Below are positions 1 through 7,503 of a DNA stretch of 13,056 nt, piece after piece. The stretch spans positions 1-13,056 of the forward strand of contig DGRT01000123.1 of the NCBI GenBank assembly GCA_002391105.1, written 5' to 3'. The translations under genes were made by a program, and so were the position numbers. Under the pieces are notes generated by a model that did not search any database, was not told the origin of the DNA, and saw only the letters and a list, made by a program, of their open reading frames with translations. Positions within the stretch are counted from its first letter, which is position 1, and each line of letters begins with the position of its first letter. The DNA comes from Lachnospiraceae bacterium UBA4381 (GTDB lineage Bacteria; Bacillota; Clostridia; Lachnospirales; Lachnospiraceae).

Positions 1-387
1 GGCTATAATCCAAGCAGTGAATGGATCGGCGGACAGTATTATTCATCTGATGGAAGTACATCTTATCCATATATTGGAAGCTGGAAAGCAAATTCTACCG
101 GCTGGTGGTTTGAAGATACAGCAGGCTGGTATCCTTATTCCCAGTGGCAGAAGATAGATTATAACTGGTACTATTTTGACTACTATGGTTATATGGCTTC
201 ATCAGAATGGAGAGACGGATATTATCTGAATGCTGATGGCTCCTGGACTTATGAAGGTGTTGGTAGCTGGCATTATGACGGATATGGCTGGTGGTTCGGT
301 GATACCCTGGGGTGGTATGCAGCCTCCCAGTGGCAGAAAATAAATGGTGAGTGGTATTACTTCGGTGCTGATGGCTATATGCAATAA
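1..387 (+). CDS. C-terminal end of a secreted cell-wall/glucan-binding repeat protein (5' end outside window)
   Basis: The reading frame is open from the first base and ends at TAA 385-387, giving 128 residues of a longer protein whose start and catalytic part, if any, lie upstream. The segment is two tandem units of 62 residues (5-66 and 67-128). Each unit has a SSEW start, a GSW box, a GWWF.DT.GWY box, a SQWQKI box and a WYYF...GYM ending. The Trp/Tyr/Gly-rich WYYFxxxGYM boxes are typical of choline-binding or glucan-binding repeats (CW_binding family), which hold secreted enzymes on cell-wall polymers or glucans outside the cell. The ligand cannot be told from the repeats. The protein ends directly after the last repeat, the usual layout for such C-terminal binding modules. 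No terminator hairpin is visible in the 45 bases before the next gene. Confidence 0.85.
   Translation, partial: GYNPSSEWIGGQYYSSDGSTSYPYIGSWKANSTGWWFEDTAGWYPYSQWQKIDYNWYYFDYYGYMASSEWRDGYYLNADGSWTYEGVGSWHYDGYGWWFGDTLGWYAASQWQKINGEWYYFGADGYMQ
100..384 (+). repeat. Coding repeat: two copies of the GWW...GYM wall-binding box, 186-base period
   Basis: Residues 34-65 (GWWFEDTAGWY...WYYFDYYGYM) and 96-127 (GWWFGDTLGWY...WYYFGADGYM) align without gaps at a spacing of 62 codons. SQWQKI is identical in both. These are protein-level repeats of the wall-binding module. The DNA copies have diverged, so recent duplication is unlikely. Confidence 0.8.
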
Positions 388-432
388 TAATTATTTTCAT
401 TTATATTTTAAATATTTAGGAGGCTTTTACTT

Positions 433-954
433 ATGGAAACATTAGAACTTATGAAGAAACGTAGAAGTGTTAAGAAATATAAGAGTGATCAGGTTCCAAA
501 GGAGCTGCTTGAAAAAATAGCTGCTGCCGGAACCTATGCTCCAAACGGAAAGGCTGCTCAGGCTGCTAAGATAATCGTCATAACCAATAAAGAGCTTCGT
601 GACAGATTATCAAGACTTAATGCATCTATTATGGGTAAGGAGGACTTTGATCCGTTCTATAATGCACCTGCAGTTTTTGTAGTGCTTGCCGATAAGGATG
701 TATTTACTTATGTTTATGATGGTAGTGTTGTTCTGGAGAATCTTCAGCTTGCTGCTACAGATCTTGGACTTGGTGCCTGCTGGATACATAGAGCGAAGCA
801 GGAATTTGAGTCAGAAGAGGGAAAGGCTATTCTGAAGGAGCTTGGAATAGAAGGGAACTATGAAGGTATCGGCCATTGTGTAGTCGGATATGTAGATGGC
901 GAGTATCCTGCAGAGAAGAAGATTAAGGATGACTATGTTGTGTGGGCTGAATAG
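433..954 (+). CDS. Nitroreductase family protein (FMN-dependent oxidoreductase)
   Basis: A 173-residue protein, the usual size for the compact clostridial members of the nitroreductase superfamily. Visible signatures are the N-terminal ELMKKRRSVKKY segment (residues 5-16), where RRS normally contacts the FMN phosphate; the APNGKAAQ segment (36-43), equivalent to the family's APSxxNxQ motif; and GLGACWI (112-118) near the C-terminal flavin loop. Family members are cytosolic homodimers that use NAD(P)H to reduce nitroaromatics, quinones or other electrophiles; the substrate here cannot be predicted. The start is set by a TTAGGAGG ribosome-binding site ending at 423. The family's usual RRSxR is RRSVK here, a conservative change. 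It lies 45 bases after the wall-binding protein and 66 bases before the zinc-ribbon gene, with no functional link visible. Confidence 0.88.
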   Translation: METLELMKKRRSVKKYKSDQVPKELLEKIAAAGTYAPNGKAAQAAKIIVITNKELRDRLSRLNASIMGKEDFDPFYNAPAVFVVLADKDVFTYVYDGSVVLENLQLAATDLGLGACWIHRAKQEFESEEGKAILKELGIEGNYEGIGHCVVGYVDGEYPAEKKIKDDYVVWAE

Positions 955-1020
955 GTTATATATCTGTTTTATTAGATATGGTGCTATATATAGCTAAAAG
1001 CTTTCAAAGGAGAATGTGAT

Positions 1021-3288
1021 ATGTTTTGTAGTAAATGCGGTAGTCAGATAGAAGAAGGTGCAAGGTTCTGTACGTCCTGCGGTGCTCCTGTAGAAGTTGA
1101 ACAGCCGGGAATAAATTATCAGTATAATGATGCTTCGTTTCAGACTCAGCCTCAGCAGTTTACACAACCTGATAATGGTGCTTCTCAGCAGTTTATACAA
1201 CCGGATGAAAGTGCTTCACAACAGTTCACACAGCCGGTTAATGGTGCATACCAACAATATGGACAGCAGGATGGCGCCTCTCGGCAGCGTAAAGAGTCGG
1301 GGCAGAATAAGCTGAAGGGTATATTTGCCGGACTTAAAAATGCCAATGGAAAAAAGCTTGCTGTTATAATCGGTTCTGTTGCGGCGGGCCTTGCTTTTGT
1401 GCTGATTCTTTTTCTGGTAGTTATTCCAAAGCTTACCTATAAAAAGGAAAATGCTATTCTATACGAAGCAGATAACAGATTATATTATCTGAAGGATGTA
1501 TCAAAGCCTTATAATGCAATAGAGGTAGATAGATTAAATGCTACTGACAATGTACCGTATAACGCATTTACTGAAGATGGAAAGTATATTTATTACTATA
1601 CTGATTATGATGAGAATAATAATACAAGTACTCTTTGCAGGGTAAAGACCGGCAAGCTCAAGAAGAATAAGAAAAATGATAAATATGTAGAAGACGTTGC
1701 AAAGGATGTCCGCCATTTTGAGATCGTCCAGGATGATGTATATTATCTTGATGATAATGGAAAGCTGGTCATGGAGAAGAATGCCAAGGGTAATACCATA
1801 GCTAAGAATGTGGCTGACTTTGCTGTAAGCGATGATCAGAAAACCATTTATTATTATACTAAGAGTAAGGGTTCTGATAAGGCGGATATAGAAATAGGTT
1901 ATATAGATGCTTCCAGTGGTAAAAGCGTTGTTATAGAGGATGATATAGATATAGTATATTCATTTGAAAATAATGGTTTCTTTGTATTTGAAAAAAATAT
2001 AGAGCAGGATGAAGATACCTCTATGAATGCGTTTGATCTCTATGTTGCAGATAAAAAGCAGGTTAAAAAGCTTGCAGAAGATGTAAATGCTATTCTTGAC
2101 TATGATGCTGAAAAGGGAATAGTTTATTATGATTACTATGTGCTTGAGACTACTCATTATTCAGATTATTTTACATTTCCTGACGGACTTGAGGATATTA
2201 AGGAGCCAACAGATGCAGATGCCTTTGTTGAAGTGCCGGAATCGGATGTTTTAGATGCTGTATATGATGAGGCTCTTACGGCTGAGGAAAAACAGGAATT
2301 CTATGATGGTCTGGATTTTGATGAGGACAAGGGATATTACTATGTAAGCAGTTGGTGGGATGATTATGAATATTTCTATGATGATGCTGCCGGGAAGTGG
2401 TATGAGGTAGATGATGATAAGCTATCCGAATTATGGGATCAGTATAATGATAACGAATCCCTTGCCTATACTGCTGAAAGCTTTAAGGAACGTGAATATA
2501 CTGTTGACAGATTCCAGGTATGCGCGGCCGGATTAAACAGTGATGAGGTTGTACTATGTGATAATGTCCGTAATATTACTGCAAATGCTGCAAGTGGTAT
2601 CATATTCTATAATTTAGTACCTGTGGACTGGGATAAGACAGACTATACTACACTGGGGGATAAAGATCCTTATGATGTAATAAATGAAATCTATTCTGAT
2701 AACAGGGTATATTATCAGATATCAGCCGGTGAAGCTCAGGAGCTGGAGGAGGAGGCTGAAAGCATCGTTGTTAATGCGGTAGATGGTAATAAGGCTACAA
2801 TCATATTATATAGTGATGAAAGCTATGGCTTCTATTATGCTGAAATTTCAGGCGACAGATTTTCAAAATTTGAACTTCTGGAGGATGACTTTGAATCAGC
2901 TCAGGGAACCTTCAAATCCGGTCTATTATACTATATAGTTTATGATGAGGATTATGAAGGTACTCTTTACAAGTATGATGGTAAGGAATCAACTGAAATA
3001 CTGGAGGAGGTTGATGGACTTGTTGCTCTGACAAAGGATTCAGAATATATTTATAGTTCTAACGGCGATCTGGAGCTTTATGACAAGAAGGGACAGAAAA
3101 AAGACGAGATAAGAGATGTGGAGGATTATATATATATTAAAAAGGATAGAATCATTTATACATCTGATGATGAATTATATCTGTATTATTCTCCTAAGAA
3201 GCAGGTCAAGATTGCTGAGGATGTGGATAGTGTTACATCATATGCCCGTCAGTATGAGCTGACAGATATAGATGGATATTTATATTGA
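1021..3288 (+). CDS. Zinc-ribbon single-pass membrane protein with large acidic, propeller-like outer domain
   Basis: A 755-residue protein. Residues 3-20 form a zinc ribbon with two CxxC pairs (C3/C6 and C17/C20). A Gln/Pro-rich linker follows (about 41-90) with an 11-residue tandem repeat, then a basic stretch and one transmembrane segment (about 113-138). The remaining ~600 residues are rich in Asp, Glu and Tyr and carry many short strands of the type 'YYxxxDxxxLYxxD' (for example near 150-158, 244-252, 683-690), which suggests a beta-propeller-like fold such as those in DUF5050-type proteins. The expected topology is zinc ribbon inside and large domain outside. The start follows AAAGGAGA at 1006-1013. 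No catalytic motif was recognised. Its neighbours are another zinc-ribbon membrane protein and a wall amidase, so a sensing or scaffolding role at the envelope is possible but unproven. Confidence 0.72.
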   Translation: MFCSKCGSQIEEGARFCTSCGAPVEVEQPGINYQYNDASFQTQPQQFTQPDNGASQQFIQPDESASQQFTQPVNGAYQQYGQQDGASRQRKESGQNKLKGIFAGLKNANGKKLAVIIGSVAAGLAFVLILFLVVIPKLTYKKENAILYEADNRLYYLKDVSKPYNAIEVDRLNATDNVPYNAFTEDGKYIYYYTDYDENNNTSTLCRVKTGKLKKNKKNDKYVEDVAKDVRHFEIVQDDVYYLDDNGKLVMEKNAKGNTIAKNVADFAVSDDQKTIYYYTKSKGSDKADIEIGYIDASSGKSVVIEDDIDIVYSFENNGFFVFEKNIEQDEDTSMNAFDLYVADKKQVKKLAEDVNAILDYDAEKGIVYYDYYVLETTHYSDYFTFPDGLEDIKEPTDADAFVEVPESDVLDAVYDEALTAEEKQEFYDGLDFDEDKGYYYVSSWWDDYEYFYDDAAGKWYEVDDDKLSELWDQYNDNESLAYTAESFKEREYTVDRFQVCAAGLNSDEVVLCDNVRNITANAASGIIFYNLVPVDWDKTDYTTLGDKDPYDVINEIYSDNRVYYQISAGEAQELEEEAESIVVNAVDGNKATIILYSDESYGFYYAEISGDRFSKFELLEDDFESAQGTFKSGLLYYIVYDEDYEGTLYKYDGKESTEILEEVDGLVALTKDSEYIYSSNGDLELYDKKGQKKDEIRDVEDYIYIKKDRIIYTSDDELYLYYSPKKQVKIAEDVDSVTSYARQYELTDIDGYLY
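1153..1281 (+). repeat. Coding tandem repeat, ~33-base (11-residue) units, Gln/Pro-rich linker
   Basis: Within the zinc-ribbon protein, residues 45-87 read as four units: QQFTQPDNGAS, QQFIQPDESAS, QQFTQPVNGAY and QQYGQQDGAS. They link the zinc ribbon to the membrane segment. The copy number may vary between strains. Confidence 0.8.
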
Positions 3289-3337
3289 TAGAAGTTGCTT
3301 CGCATCTGATATCAGTCTTCGGTAAGATTTTATAAGT

Positions 3338-3342
3338 GAGGG
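3338..3342 (+). promoter_or_regulatory. Ribosome-binding site deciding the start of the second zinc-ribbon gene
   Basis: GAGGG lies five bases before ATG 3348. A longer frame could begin at GTG 3336, but that codon overlaps this site and has no site of its own. The ATG also places the first zinc-ribbon Cys at residue 3, as in the neighbouring paralogue. Confidence 0.65.
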
Positions 3343-3347
3343 ATAAA

Positions 3348-4643
3348 ATGAAGTGTGAATATTGTGGGAAGATTTTATCTGATGATGCCTTGTTCTGCAC
3401 AGCATGCGGAGGAAAGCTTGGTCCAAGATCAAAAATGATGCAGCCCCGATACTGCAGTGTATGTGGAAATATTATAAGTGAGGGCTCTGCATTCTGTACG
3501 GTCTGTGGAACCGGAGTGGATAATGCAAATACCCGTAATGCAAATGCCGGAAAAGCCTATTATGACACAGCTTCTAATAATCAGCTATCAGGTGGCAAAA
3601 ATACAGATGGTTTTAATTACAGTAACAATGGACATAGTGCCGCTGGCTTTGAGCCTGCAGAGAACAGCTATAAAGCATCACGGAAGAAGGCAGTGTCTTC
3701 AACCGGAAAGAAAACCATGATAATTGCTATAGTATCTATATTTTTTCTTCTTATATGCGCAGTAGGCTTTATGTTCTTTTACAATAATGTCCTTAATCCT
3801 GATAATGATGAAATTGTAGAAGACTATGATGAGACTTCTGATGATGATACAGATGATGCTTCAAATGATACTTTGAATGAGATTTCTGATGATAAAGATA
3901 AATCAGATGTGGATGGCAAGGAAGAAACCGGGAAAGCTGATGGCGAAACCTCTGAAGCTGAAAAAGCTGATGACGGGAAGCCTGATAAAGCCGAAGAAGA
4001 AAAGCCTGAAGCTGACTATGATCTCAGCGAACATCCTGAGGTTAGTTTAGAGGGAACCTTTTCAGAAAGTAATAGTGGAGATTATATTATAAAGCTTCCA
4101 CAGAATCTTAGCTTTGCAGATGGTGATGTAGTTCTGGAGGAGGTTAAGAGTGTACGTCTGGATATGAGTGATCTGGATTACCGGGTATCAGATTATGTCG
4201 AGAAGGGAGACAACATAAAGGTCAGTGGTCAGGGATATACTGCTGATGGTAAAGTTTATGTTAAGATAAACAGTGTCCTGGACAGCGAAGGTGTTGAAGT
4301 TACAGAAAAAGAGAAGGATGCATCAGATGAATTATCTGAGAATTCTGATTCTGATTATATTATTTCTAAAAGCAGTAGTGAACTGCTTACTGAGGCTGAT
4401 ATAAAAGGACTGAGTCTTAGGGAACTCAATTATGCCAAGAATGAAATATATGCAAGACATGGCAGGAAGTTCCAGTCCAAAGAACTGCAGGATTATTTTA
4501 ACAGTAAAGGCTGGTATAAGGGTACTATAGAGCCTGAAGATTTTAGTGACAATCTGCTTAATGATGTAGAGCTTGCAAATGCGAAGCTTTTAAGAGATAA
4601 GGAGTATTCCGTAGATTCTAATGGATATCAGTTGGATCAGTAG
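3348..4643 (+). CDS. Double zinc-ribbon single-pass membrane protein with C-terminal YARHG domain
   Basis: A 431-residue protein. Two zinc ribbons sit at the N-terminus (C3/C6/C17/C20 and C36/C39/C50/C53), followed by a polar linker, a transmembrane segment (about 124-146), a long Asp/Glu/Lys-rich low-complexity stalk (about 152-230), a small beta-rich region (about 231-320), and a C-terminal domain (about 344-420) containing NEIYARHGRKF (365-375) and FNSKGWYKG (384-392). That domain matches the YARHG family, found on the outer side of many Firmicute membrane proteins and of unknown exact function. Predicted topology is ribbons inside, YARHG outside. The amidase gene starts 13 bases downstream, so the two are probably one transcript. 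The shared ribbon-linker-membrane layout with the preceding gene suggests related or partner proteins. Binding of peptidoglycan or another wall ligand by YARHG is a guess. Confidence 0.78.
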   Translation: MKCEYCGKILSDDALFCTACGGKLGPRSKMMQPRYCSVCGNIISEGSAFCTVCGTGVDNANTRNANAGKAYYDTASNNQLSGGKNTDGFNYSNNGHSAAGFEPAENSYKASRKKAVSSTGKKTMIIAIVSIFFLLICAVGFMFFYNNVLNPDNDEIVEDYDETSDDDTDDASNDTLNEISDDKDKSDVDGKEETGKADGETSEAEKADDGKPDKAEEEKPEADYDLSEHPEVSLEGTFSESNSGDYIIKLPQNLSFADGDVVLEEVKSVRLDMSDLDYRVSDYVEKGDNIKVSGQGYTADGKVYVKINSVLDSEGVEVTEKEKDASDELSENSDSDYIISKSSSELLTEADIKGLSLRELNYAKNEIYARHGRKFQSKELQDYFNSKGWYKGTIEPEDFSDNLLNDVELANAKLLRDKEYSVDSNGYQLDQ

Positions 4644-4646
4644 GAG
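4642..4646 (+). promoter_or_regulatory. Ribosome-binding site deciding the amidase lipoprotein start
   Basis: AGGAG overlaps the stop codon of the previous gene and lies ten bases before ATG 4657. Starting at 4657 gives a clean lipoprotein signal peptide; the upstream ATG 4621 would put twelve extra residues in front of it and lies inside the preceding gene. Confidence 0.65.
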
Positions 4647-4656
4647 ATTAGTTCAG

Positions 4657-6378
4657 ATGAAGAAGATAATAGCTTCTGTAAGCTTGCTATTACTTATAAT
4701 TAGTCTTATTTCGTGTGGCAAAGGTACAGATACAACAGAAGATATTTTAACAACAGAAGCTTCCGGAAAGGAGGCTTCTGTTCTTGAGGATACTGAATCG
4801 ATAGCGGCTGCTGATTCCACTTCCACGGATGCTGCTTCCACGGAGGCGACTGTCACTGATGCGACTGTTACAGATGCCATAGCTGGTGTGGCTTCGGCAA
4901 ATGATGCAGATGAGAAGGATACTGCAACTCTAATTAATCCGAAGAGTGATATCCTTATATCGATAGACCCCGGTCATCAGAGCGAAAGAGTCGATATGAG
5001 TGCTACTGAACCAAATGCACCAGGTTCTTCAGTTATGAAGATGAAGGCAACAGGCGGAACGATGGGGAGATTTACCGGCGTTCCTGAATATCAGCTAAAT
5101 CTTGATATATCTCTAAAGCTAAGAGATAGGCTGGAGGAGGAAGGCTACAATGTAATAATGACCAGAGAGGATAATGATACTGCAATCAGTAATATGGAAA
5201 GAGCGAAGATGGCAAATGAAGCCGGTGCAGATATCAGTATCAGGATACATGCAAACGGCAGTGAGGATTCCGGTGTAAGTGGAGCTCTTTCTATGGTTGG
5301 TTCAGCCTCCAATCCTTATGTTGGCAGCCTTTATCAGGATAGCTATGCTCTTGCAAAGAGTGTTCTGGAGGAGTATTGCAAAAGTACCGGAATGAATAAT
5401 CAGGGTGTGGTTGAGACGGATACTATGACAGGCATAAACTGGAGTCAGATACCTGTTATGATACTTGAGATGGGGTATATGACGAATCAGACAGATGATA
5501 ATAATATGCAGGATCCTGAATACCAGAAAAATATGGTTGATGGAATAGTTACAGGGATAAATAAGTATTTTGGACTGGAGGATGGGTATTATACAATTTC
5601 TGTAGAGGAATCCTCTGACGGAGATAGTTATAAAGTTGAAGATAATGAGAAGGATATTACGGATTCGGAGCTGGGGAAAGCTGTGAATCTTCTTCTGGAA
5701 CATGAAAGAGAAGGAGGTGCTGTATGTTCTGTTTATGCGAAGAATCTTAAAACGGGAGAATTTATAAATCTTTCAACAGCAACTCATCGTTCTGCCAGTA
5801 TCATAAAACTATATATCGCCGGAACTGTTTATGAAAACATGGACAGACTTGTCAGAGCAGGAAACTCTGAATCCGATATAGAAGAAAAGGTTAAAAATAT
5901 GATAACCATCAGCGATAATGATAGTGCAAATGAGCTTGTAAGAATGCTTGGATTATCAGATGCGGAAAAAGGAATGGAATATGTTAATGAGTATATTTCT
6001 TCTCTTGGTTATACTGAGAGCAGCATGGGAAGGCTTATGCTGGATTTTGCTTCTGAACACGAAAACTATGTTGAAGTAACTGAAATAGGTGATTATCTGG
6101 GAAAACTCTATGATGGTGAGGTAAAAGGGGCTGATAAGATAGTACAATATATGAAGCAGCAGGAAAGGCTATCCAAGATTCCCTCCGGAGTACCTGACGT
6201 GGCTGTAGTTGCCAATAAAACCGGCGAGCTGGAAGATGTAGAACATGATGTGGCTATTGTATATGGGGAAGATGCGGATTATATCTTATGTGTTCTTCTT
6301 AGTCAGCTAAGTAGTAATCAGTCGGGAGTTGAAACAATCAGCAGCATTTCCGGTCTTATATATGATGAATGGAAATAA
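4657..6378 (+). CDS. Lipoprotein fusing N-acetylmuramoyl-L-alanine amidase (Amidase_3) to a serine beta-lactamase/PBP-like domain
   Basis: A 573-residue protein. Residues 1-20 are a lipoprotein signal with lipobox LISC (Cys20), so it should be anchored outside the membrane. A Ser/Thr/Ala/Asp-rich linker follows (about 21-95). Residues ~98-306 are an Amidase_3 zinc amidase: DPGH (His107), Glu144, RIHAN (His198) and the catalytic Glu of ILEMGYMTN (Glu271). These enzymes cut the bond between MurNAc and L-Ala in peptidoglycan. Residues ~337-573 have class A beta-lactamase-type motifs in order: SIIK (Ser381, Lys384), SDN (419-421) and KTG (521-523). No clear match to the deacylating omega-loop Glu is seen, so it may be a penicillin-binding or carboxypeptidase-like domain rather than a true beta-lactamase. 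It follows the YARHG gene by 13 bases. Confidence 0.85.
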   Translation: MKKIIASVSLLLLIISLISCGKGTDTTEDILTTEASGKEASVLEDTESIAAADSTSTDAASTEATVTDATVTDAIAGVASANDADEKDTATLINPKSDILISIDPGHQSERVDMSATEPNAPGSSVMKMKATGGTMGRFTGVPEYQLNLDISLKLRDRLEEEGYNVIMTREDNDTAISNMERAKMANEAGADISIRIHANGSEDSGVSGALSMVGSASNPYVGSLYQDSYALAKSVLEEYCKSTGMNNQGVVETDTMTGINWSQIPVMILEMGYMTNQTDDNNMQDPEYQKNMVDGIVTGINKYFGLEDGYYTISVEESSDGDSYKVEDNEKDITDSELGKAVNLLLEHEREGGAVCSVYAKNLKTGEFINLSTATHRSASIIKLYIAGTVYENMDRLVRAGNSESDIEEKVKNMITISDNDSANELVRMLGLSDAEKGMEYVNEYISSLGYTESSMGRLMLDFASEHENYVEVTEIGDYLGKLYDGEVKGADKIVQYMKQQERLSKIPSGVPDVAVVANKTGELEDVEHDVAIVYGEDADYILCVLLSQLSSNQSGVETISSISGLIYDEWK

Positions 6379-6402
6379 GCCTGAAATATGTGTAATATTC
6401 GC

Positions 6403-6431
6403 TTGACACCTATGATTTCTGGTGTTAAGAT
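6403..6431 (+). promoter_or_regulatory. Promoter of the rplU-prp-rpmA operon
   Basis: TTGACA (6403-6408) and TAAGAT (6426-6431) are separated by 17 bases, a near-consensus housekeeping sigma promoter. It begins 24 bases after the amidase stop. Transcription would start near 6438, leaving a leader of about 80 bases before rplU. An imperfect inverted repeat (CTTGACACC / GGTGTTAAG) covers the core promoter. Confidence 0.8.
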
Positions 6432-6437
6432 AGCGAA

Positions 6438-6510
6438 GTATGCCGCACAACCAGGTCTATAAGTATGCCCATTTGGCATCACCGAAGTTGGCGAGTCTTG
6501 TAAGTTAGGA
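6438..6510 (+). ncRNA. Probable ribosomal protein L21 leader RNA
   Basis: The untranslated leader between the predicted transcription start and the rplU ribosome-binding site contains a short hairpin (ATGCC 6465-6469 with GGCAT 6475-6479). It also has GC-richer conserved-looking blocks (CCGCACAACCAGG, ACCGAAGTTGGCGAGTCTTG) unlike the AT-rich gaps elsewhere. Firmicute rplU genes often carry an L21 leader that lets the protein control its own synthesis. The assignment rests on position, length and look only; the leader start is estimated from the promoter. Confidence 0.55.
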
Positions 6511-6520
6511 GGAAAAGCTT

Positions 6521-6829
6521 ATGTATGCTGTTATAGCAACAGGCGGAAAGCAGTACAAGGTAGAGGAAGGCGATGTTATCAGAGTTGAGAAGCTCGATGC
6601 TGAGGACGGTGCTGAAGTAGTATTTGATGATGTAATCGCAATCAGCAATGATGACAAGATGCTTGTAGGAAATGATCTTGACAAGGCATCAGTTAAGGCT
6701 ACCGTAGTTAAGACTGCTAAAGCTAAGAAGGTAACTGTTTATAAGTATAAGCCAAAGACAGGTTACCACAAGAAGAATGGTCATAGACAGCCATTTACAG
6801 AAGTAAAGATTGAATCTATAGCTTTATAA
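6521..6829 (+). CDS. rplU: 50S ribosomal protein L21
   Basis: A 102-residue protein with the full bL21 signature: MYAVIATGGKQYKV at the N-terminus, a central acidic strand region, and the C-terminal KPKTGYHKKNGHRQPFTEVKI segment that contacts 23S rRNA. It is a structural part of the large subunit that binds 23S rRNA together with L20. The length is normal for bacteria. The start follows a strong TTAGGAGG site (6505-6512). It is the first gene of the rplU-prp-rpmA operon, driven by the promoter at 6403-6431 and probably feedback-controlled through its leader. Confidence 0.98.
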   Translation: MYAVIATGGKQYKVEEGDVIRVEKLDAEDGAEVVFDDVIAISNDDKMLVGNDLDKASVKATVVKTAKAKKVTVYKYKPKTGYHKKNGHRQPFTEVKIESIAL

Positions 6830-6873
6830 TTATTATATTATATAGTTTGGAAATGTGTCTATAAGGTGATAAG

Positions 6874-7212
6874 ATGATAAAAGCGGTATTCTATACAAGA
6901 GATAATGACATATTCGGACTGAAGATCGTTGGTCATGCCGATTATGGATGCTGTGGGAAGGATGTTGTATGTGCCGGTGTATCAGCACTGGTTATAAATA
7001 CAGTCAATTCCATCGAGAAGTTCACTCTTGATAAACTGATTGTGAAGGAATACGAGTCAGGGCTTGTTAAGTTCAAGATTGCAGGTCCGGTAAGTGATTC
7101 TTCCAGATTACTGCTTAAGTCTCTTCGTTTAGGTCTATGTGACATATACGGAGAGTATGGAGACAAGTATATTCGGATTTATTTCAGGGAGGTAAAGTCA
7201 TGTTTAAGATGA
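6874..7212 (+). CDS. prp: Ribosomal-processing cysteine protease Prp
   Basis: A 112-residue protein, the usual size of the YsxB/Prp family encoded between rplU and rpmA in Firmicutes. The catalytic pair is visible: His21 in VGHADYG and Cys33 in the DVVCAGVSALV segment. Prp removes the short N-terminal extension of ribosomal protein L27 after the LQxFA motif, which is needed for a working ribosome. The substrate is encoded next door: the rpmA start lies inside the last codons of prp (13-base overlap, 7200-7212), indicating coupled translation. The ribosome-binding site is AAGGTGAT ahead of ATG 6874. Confidence 0.95.
   Translation: MIKAVFYTRDNDIFGLKIVGHADYGCCGKDVVCAGVSALVINTVNSIEKFTLDKLIVKEYESGLVKFKIAGPVSDSSRLLLKSLRLGLCDIYGEYGDKYIRIYFREVKSCLR
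7186..7192 (+). promoter_or_regulatory. Ribosome-binding site deciding the rpmA start
   Basis: AGGGAGG lies seven bases before ATG 7200 and sixteen before ATG 7209. The first gives the N-terminus MFKMNLQLFA, matching the MLKLNLQFFA-type extension known in Firmicutes; the second would be poorly spaced. Confidence 0.75.
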
Positions 7213-7481
7213 ATTTACAGCTCTTCGCTCATAAGAAGGGAATGGGTTCTACTAAGAACGGTAGAGATTCAGCTTCCAAGAGACTTGGAGCGAAGCGTGC
7301 AGATGGCCAGTTCGTAAAGGCTGGTAATGTGCTTTATACACAGCGTGGAACAAAGATCCATCCAGGACTTAATGTTGGACGTGGCGGAGATGATACACTG
7401 TTCGCATTAACAGATGGAGTTGTAAGATACGAGAGACTTGGTAGAGACAGGAAGCAGGTTTCTATATATCCTGTTGCTTAA
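7200..7481 (+). CDS. rpmA: 50S ribosomal protein L27 with Prp-cleavable N-terminal extension
   Basis: A 93-residue bL27. The core HKKGMGSTKNGRDSASKRLG and the C-terminal LTDGVVRYERLGRDRK are typical. The first residues MFKMNLQLFA form the Firmicute extension; by family knowledge Prp cuts after LQLFA, leaving HKKG at the mature N-terminus, which reaches the peptidyl transferase centre. The residue after the cut is His here, where Staphylococcus has Ser. The gene overlaps the end of prp by 13 bases. An intrinsic terminator follows 22 bases after the stop. Confidence 0.98.
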   Translation: MFKMNLQLFAHKKGMGSTKNGRDSASKRLGAKRADGQFVKAGNVLYTQRGTKIHPGLNVGRGGDDTLFALTDGVVRYERLGRDRKQVSIYPVA

Positions 7482-7503
7482 GTCGTATAGTATGAAACAT
7501 TTT

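Noticed and set aside
3307..3316. CTGATATCAG palindrome in the gap between the two zinc-ribbon genes
   Set aside because: It is a 10-base palindrome with no loop or T-run, so it is not a terminator, and nothing else supports an operator.
4621..4656. Amidase gene starting at ATG 4621
   Set aside because: This start lies inside the previous gene, has no ribosome-binding site, and would place twelve residues ahead of an otherwise ideal lipoprotein signal.
4837..4884. Degenerate coding repeat (TEATVTDATVTDA) in the amidase linker
   Set aside because: It is an ordinary low-complexity Ser/Thr/Ala lipoprotein linker; no separate function is suggested.
5302..5703. 133-residue open frame on the minus strand inside the amidase gene
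   Set aside because: It is a shadow of the coding frame with Ile/His-rich composition, no ribosome-binding site and no recognisable motif. The same applies to the long minus-strand frames at 9341-9787 and 11715-12167.
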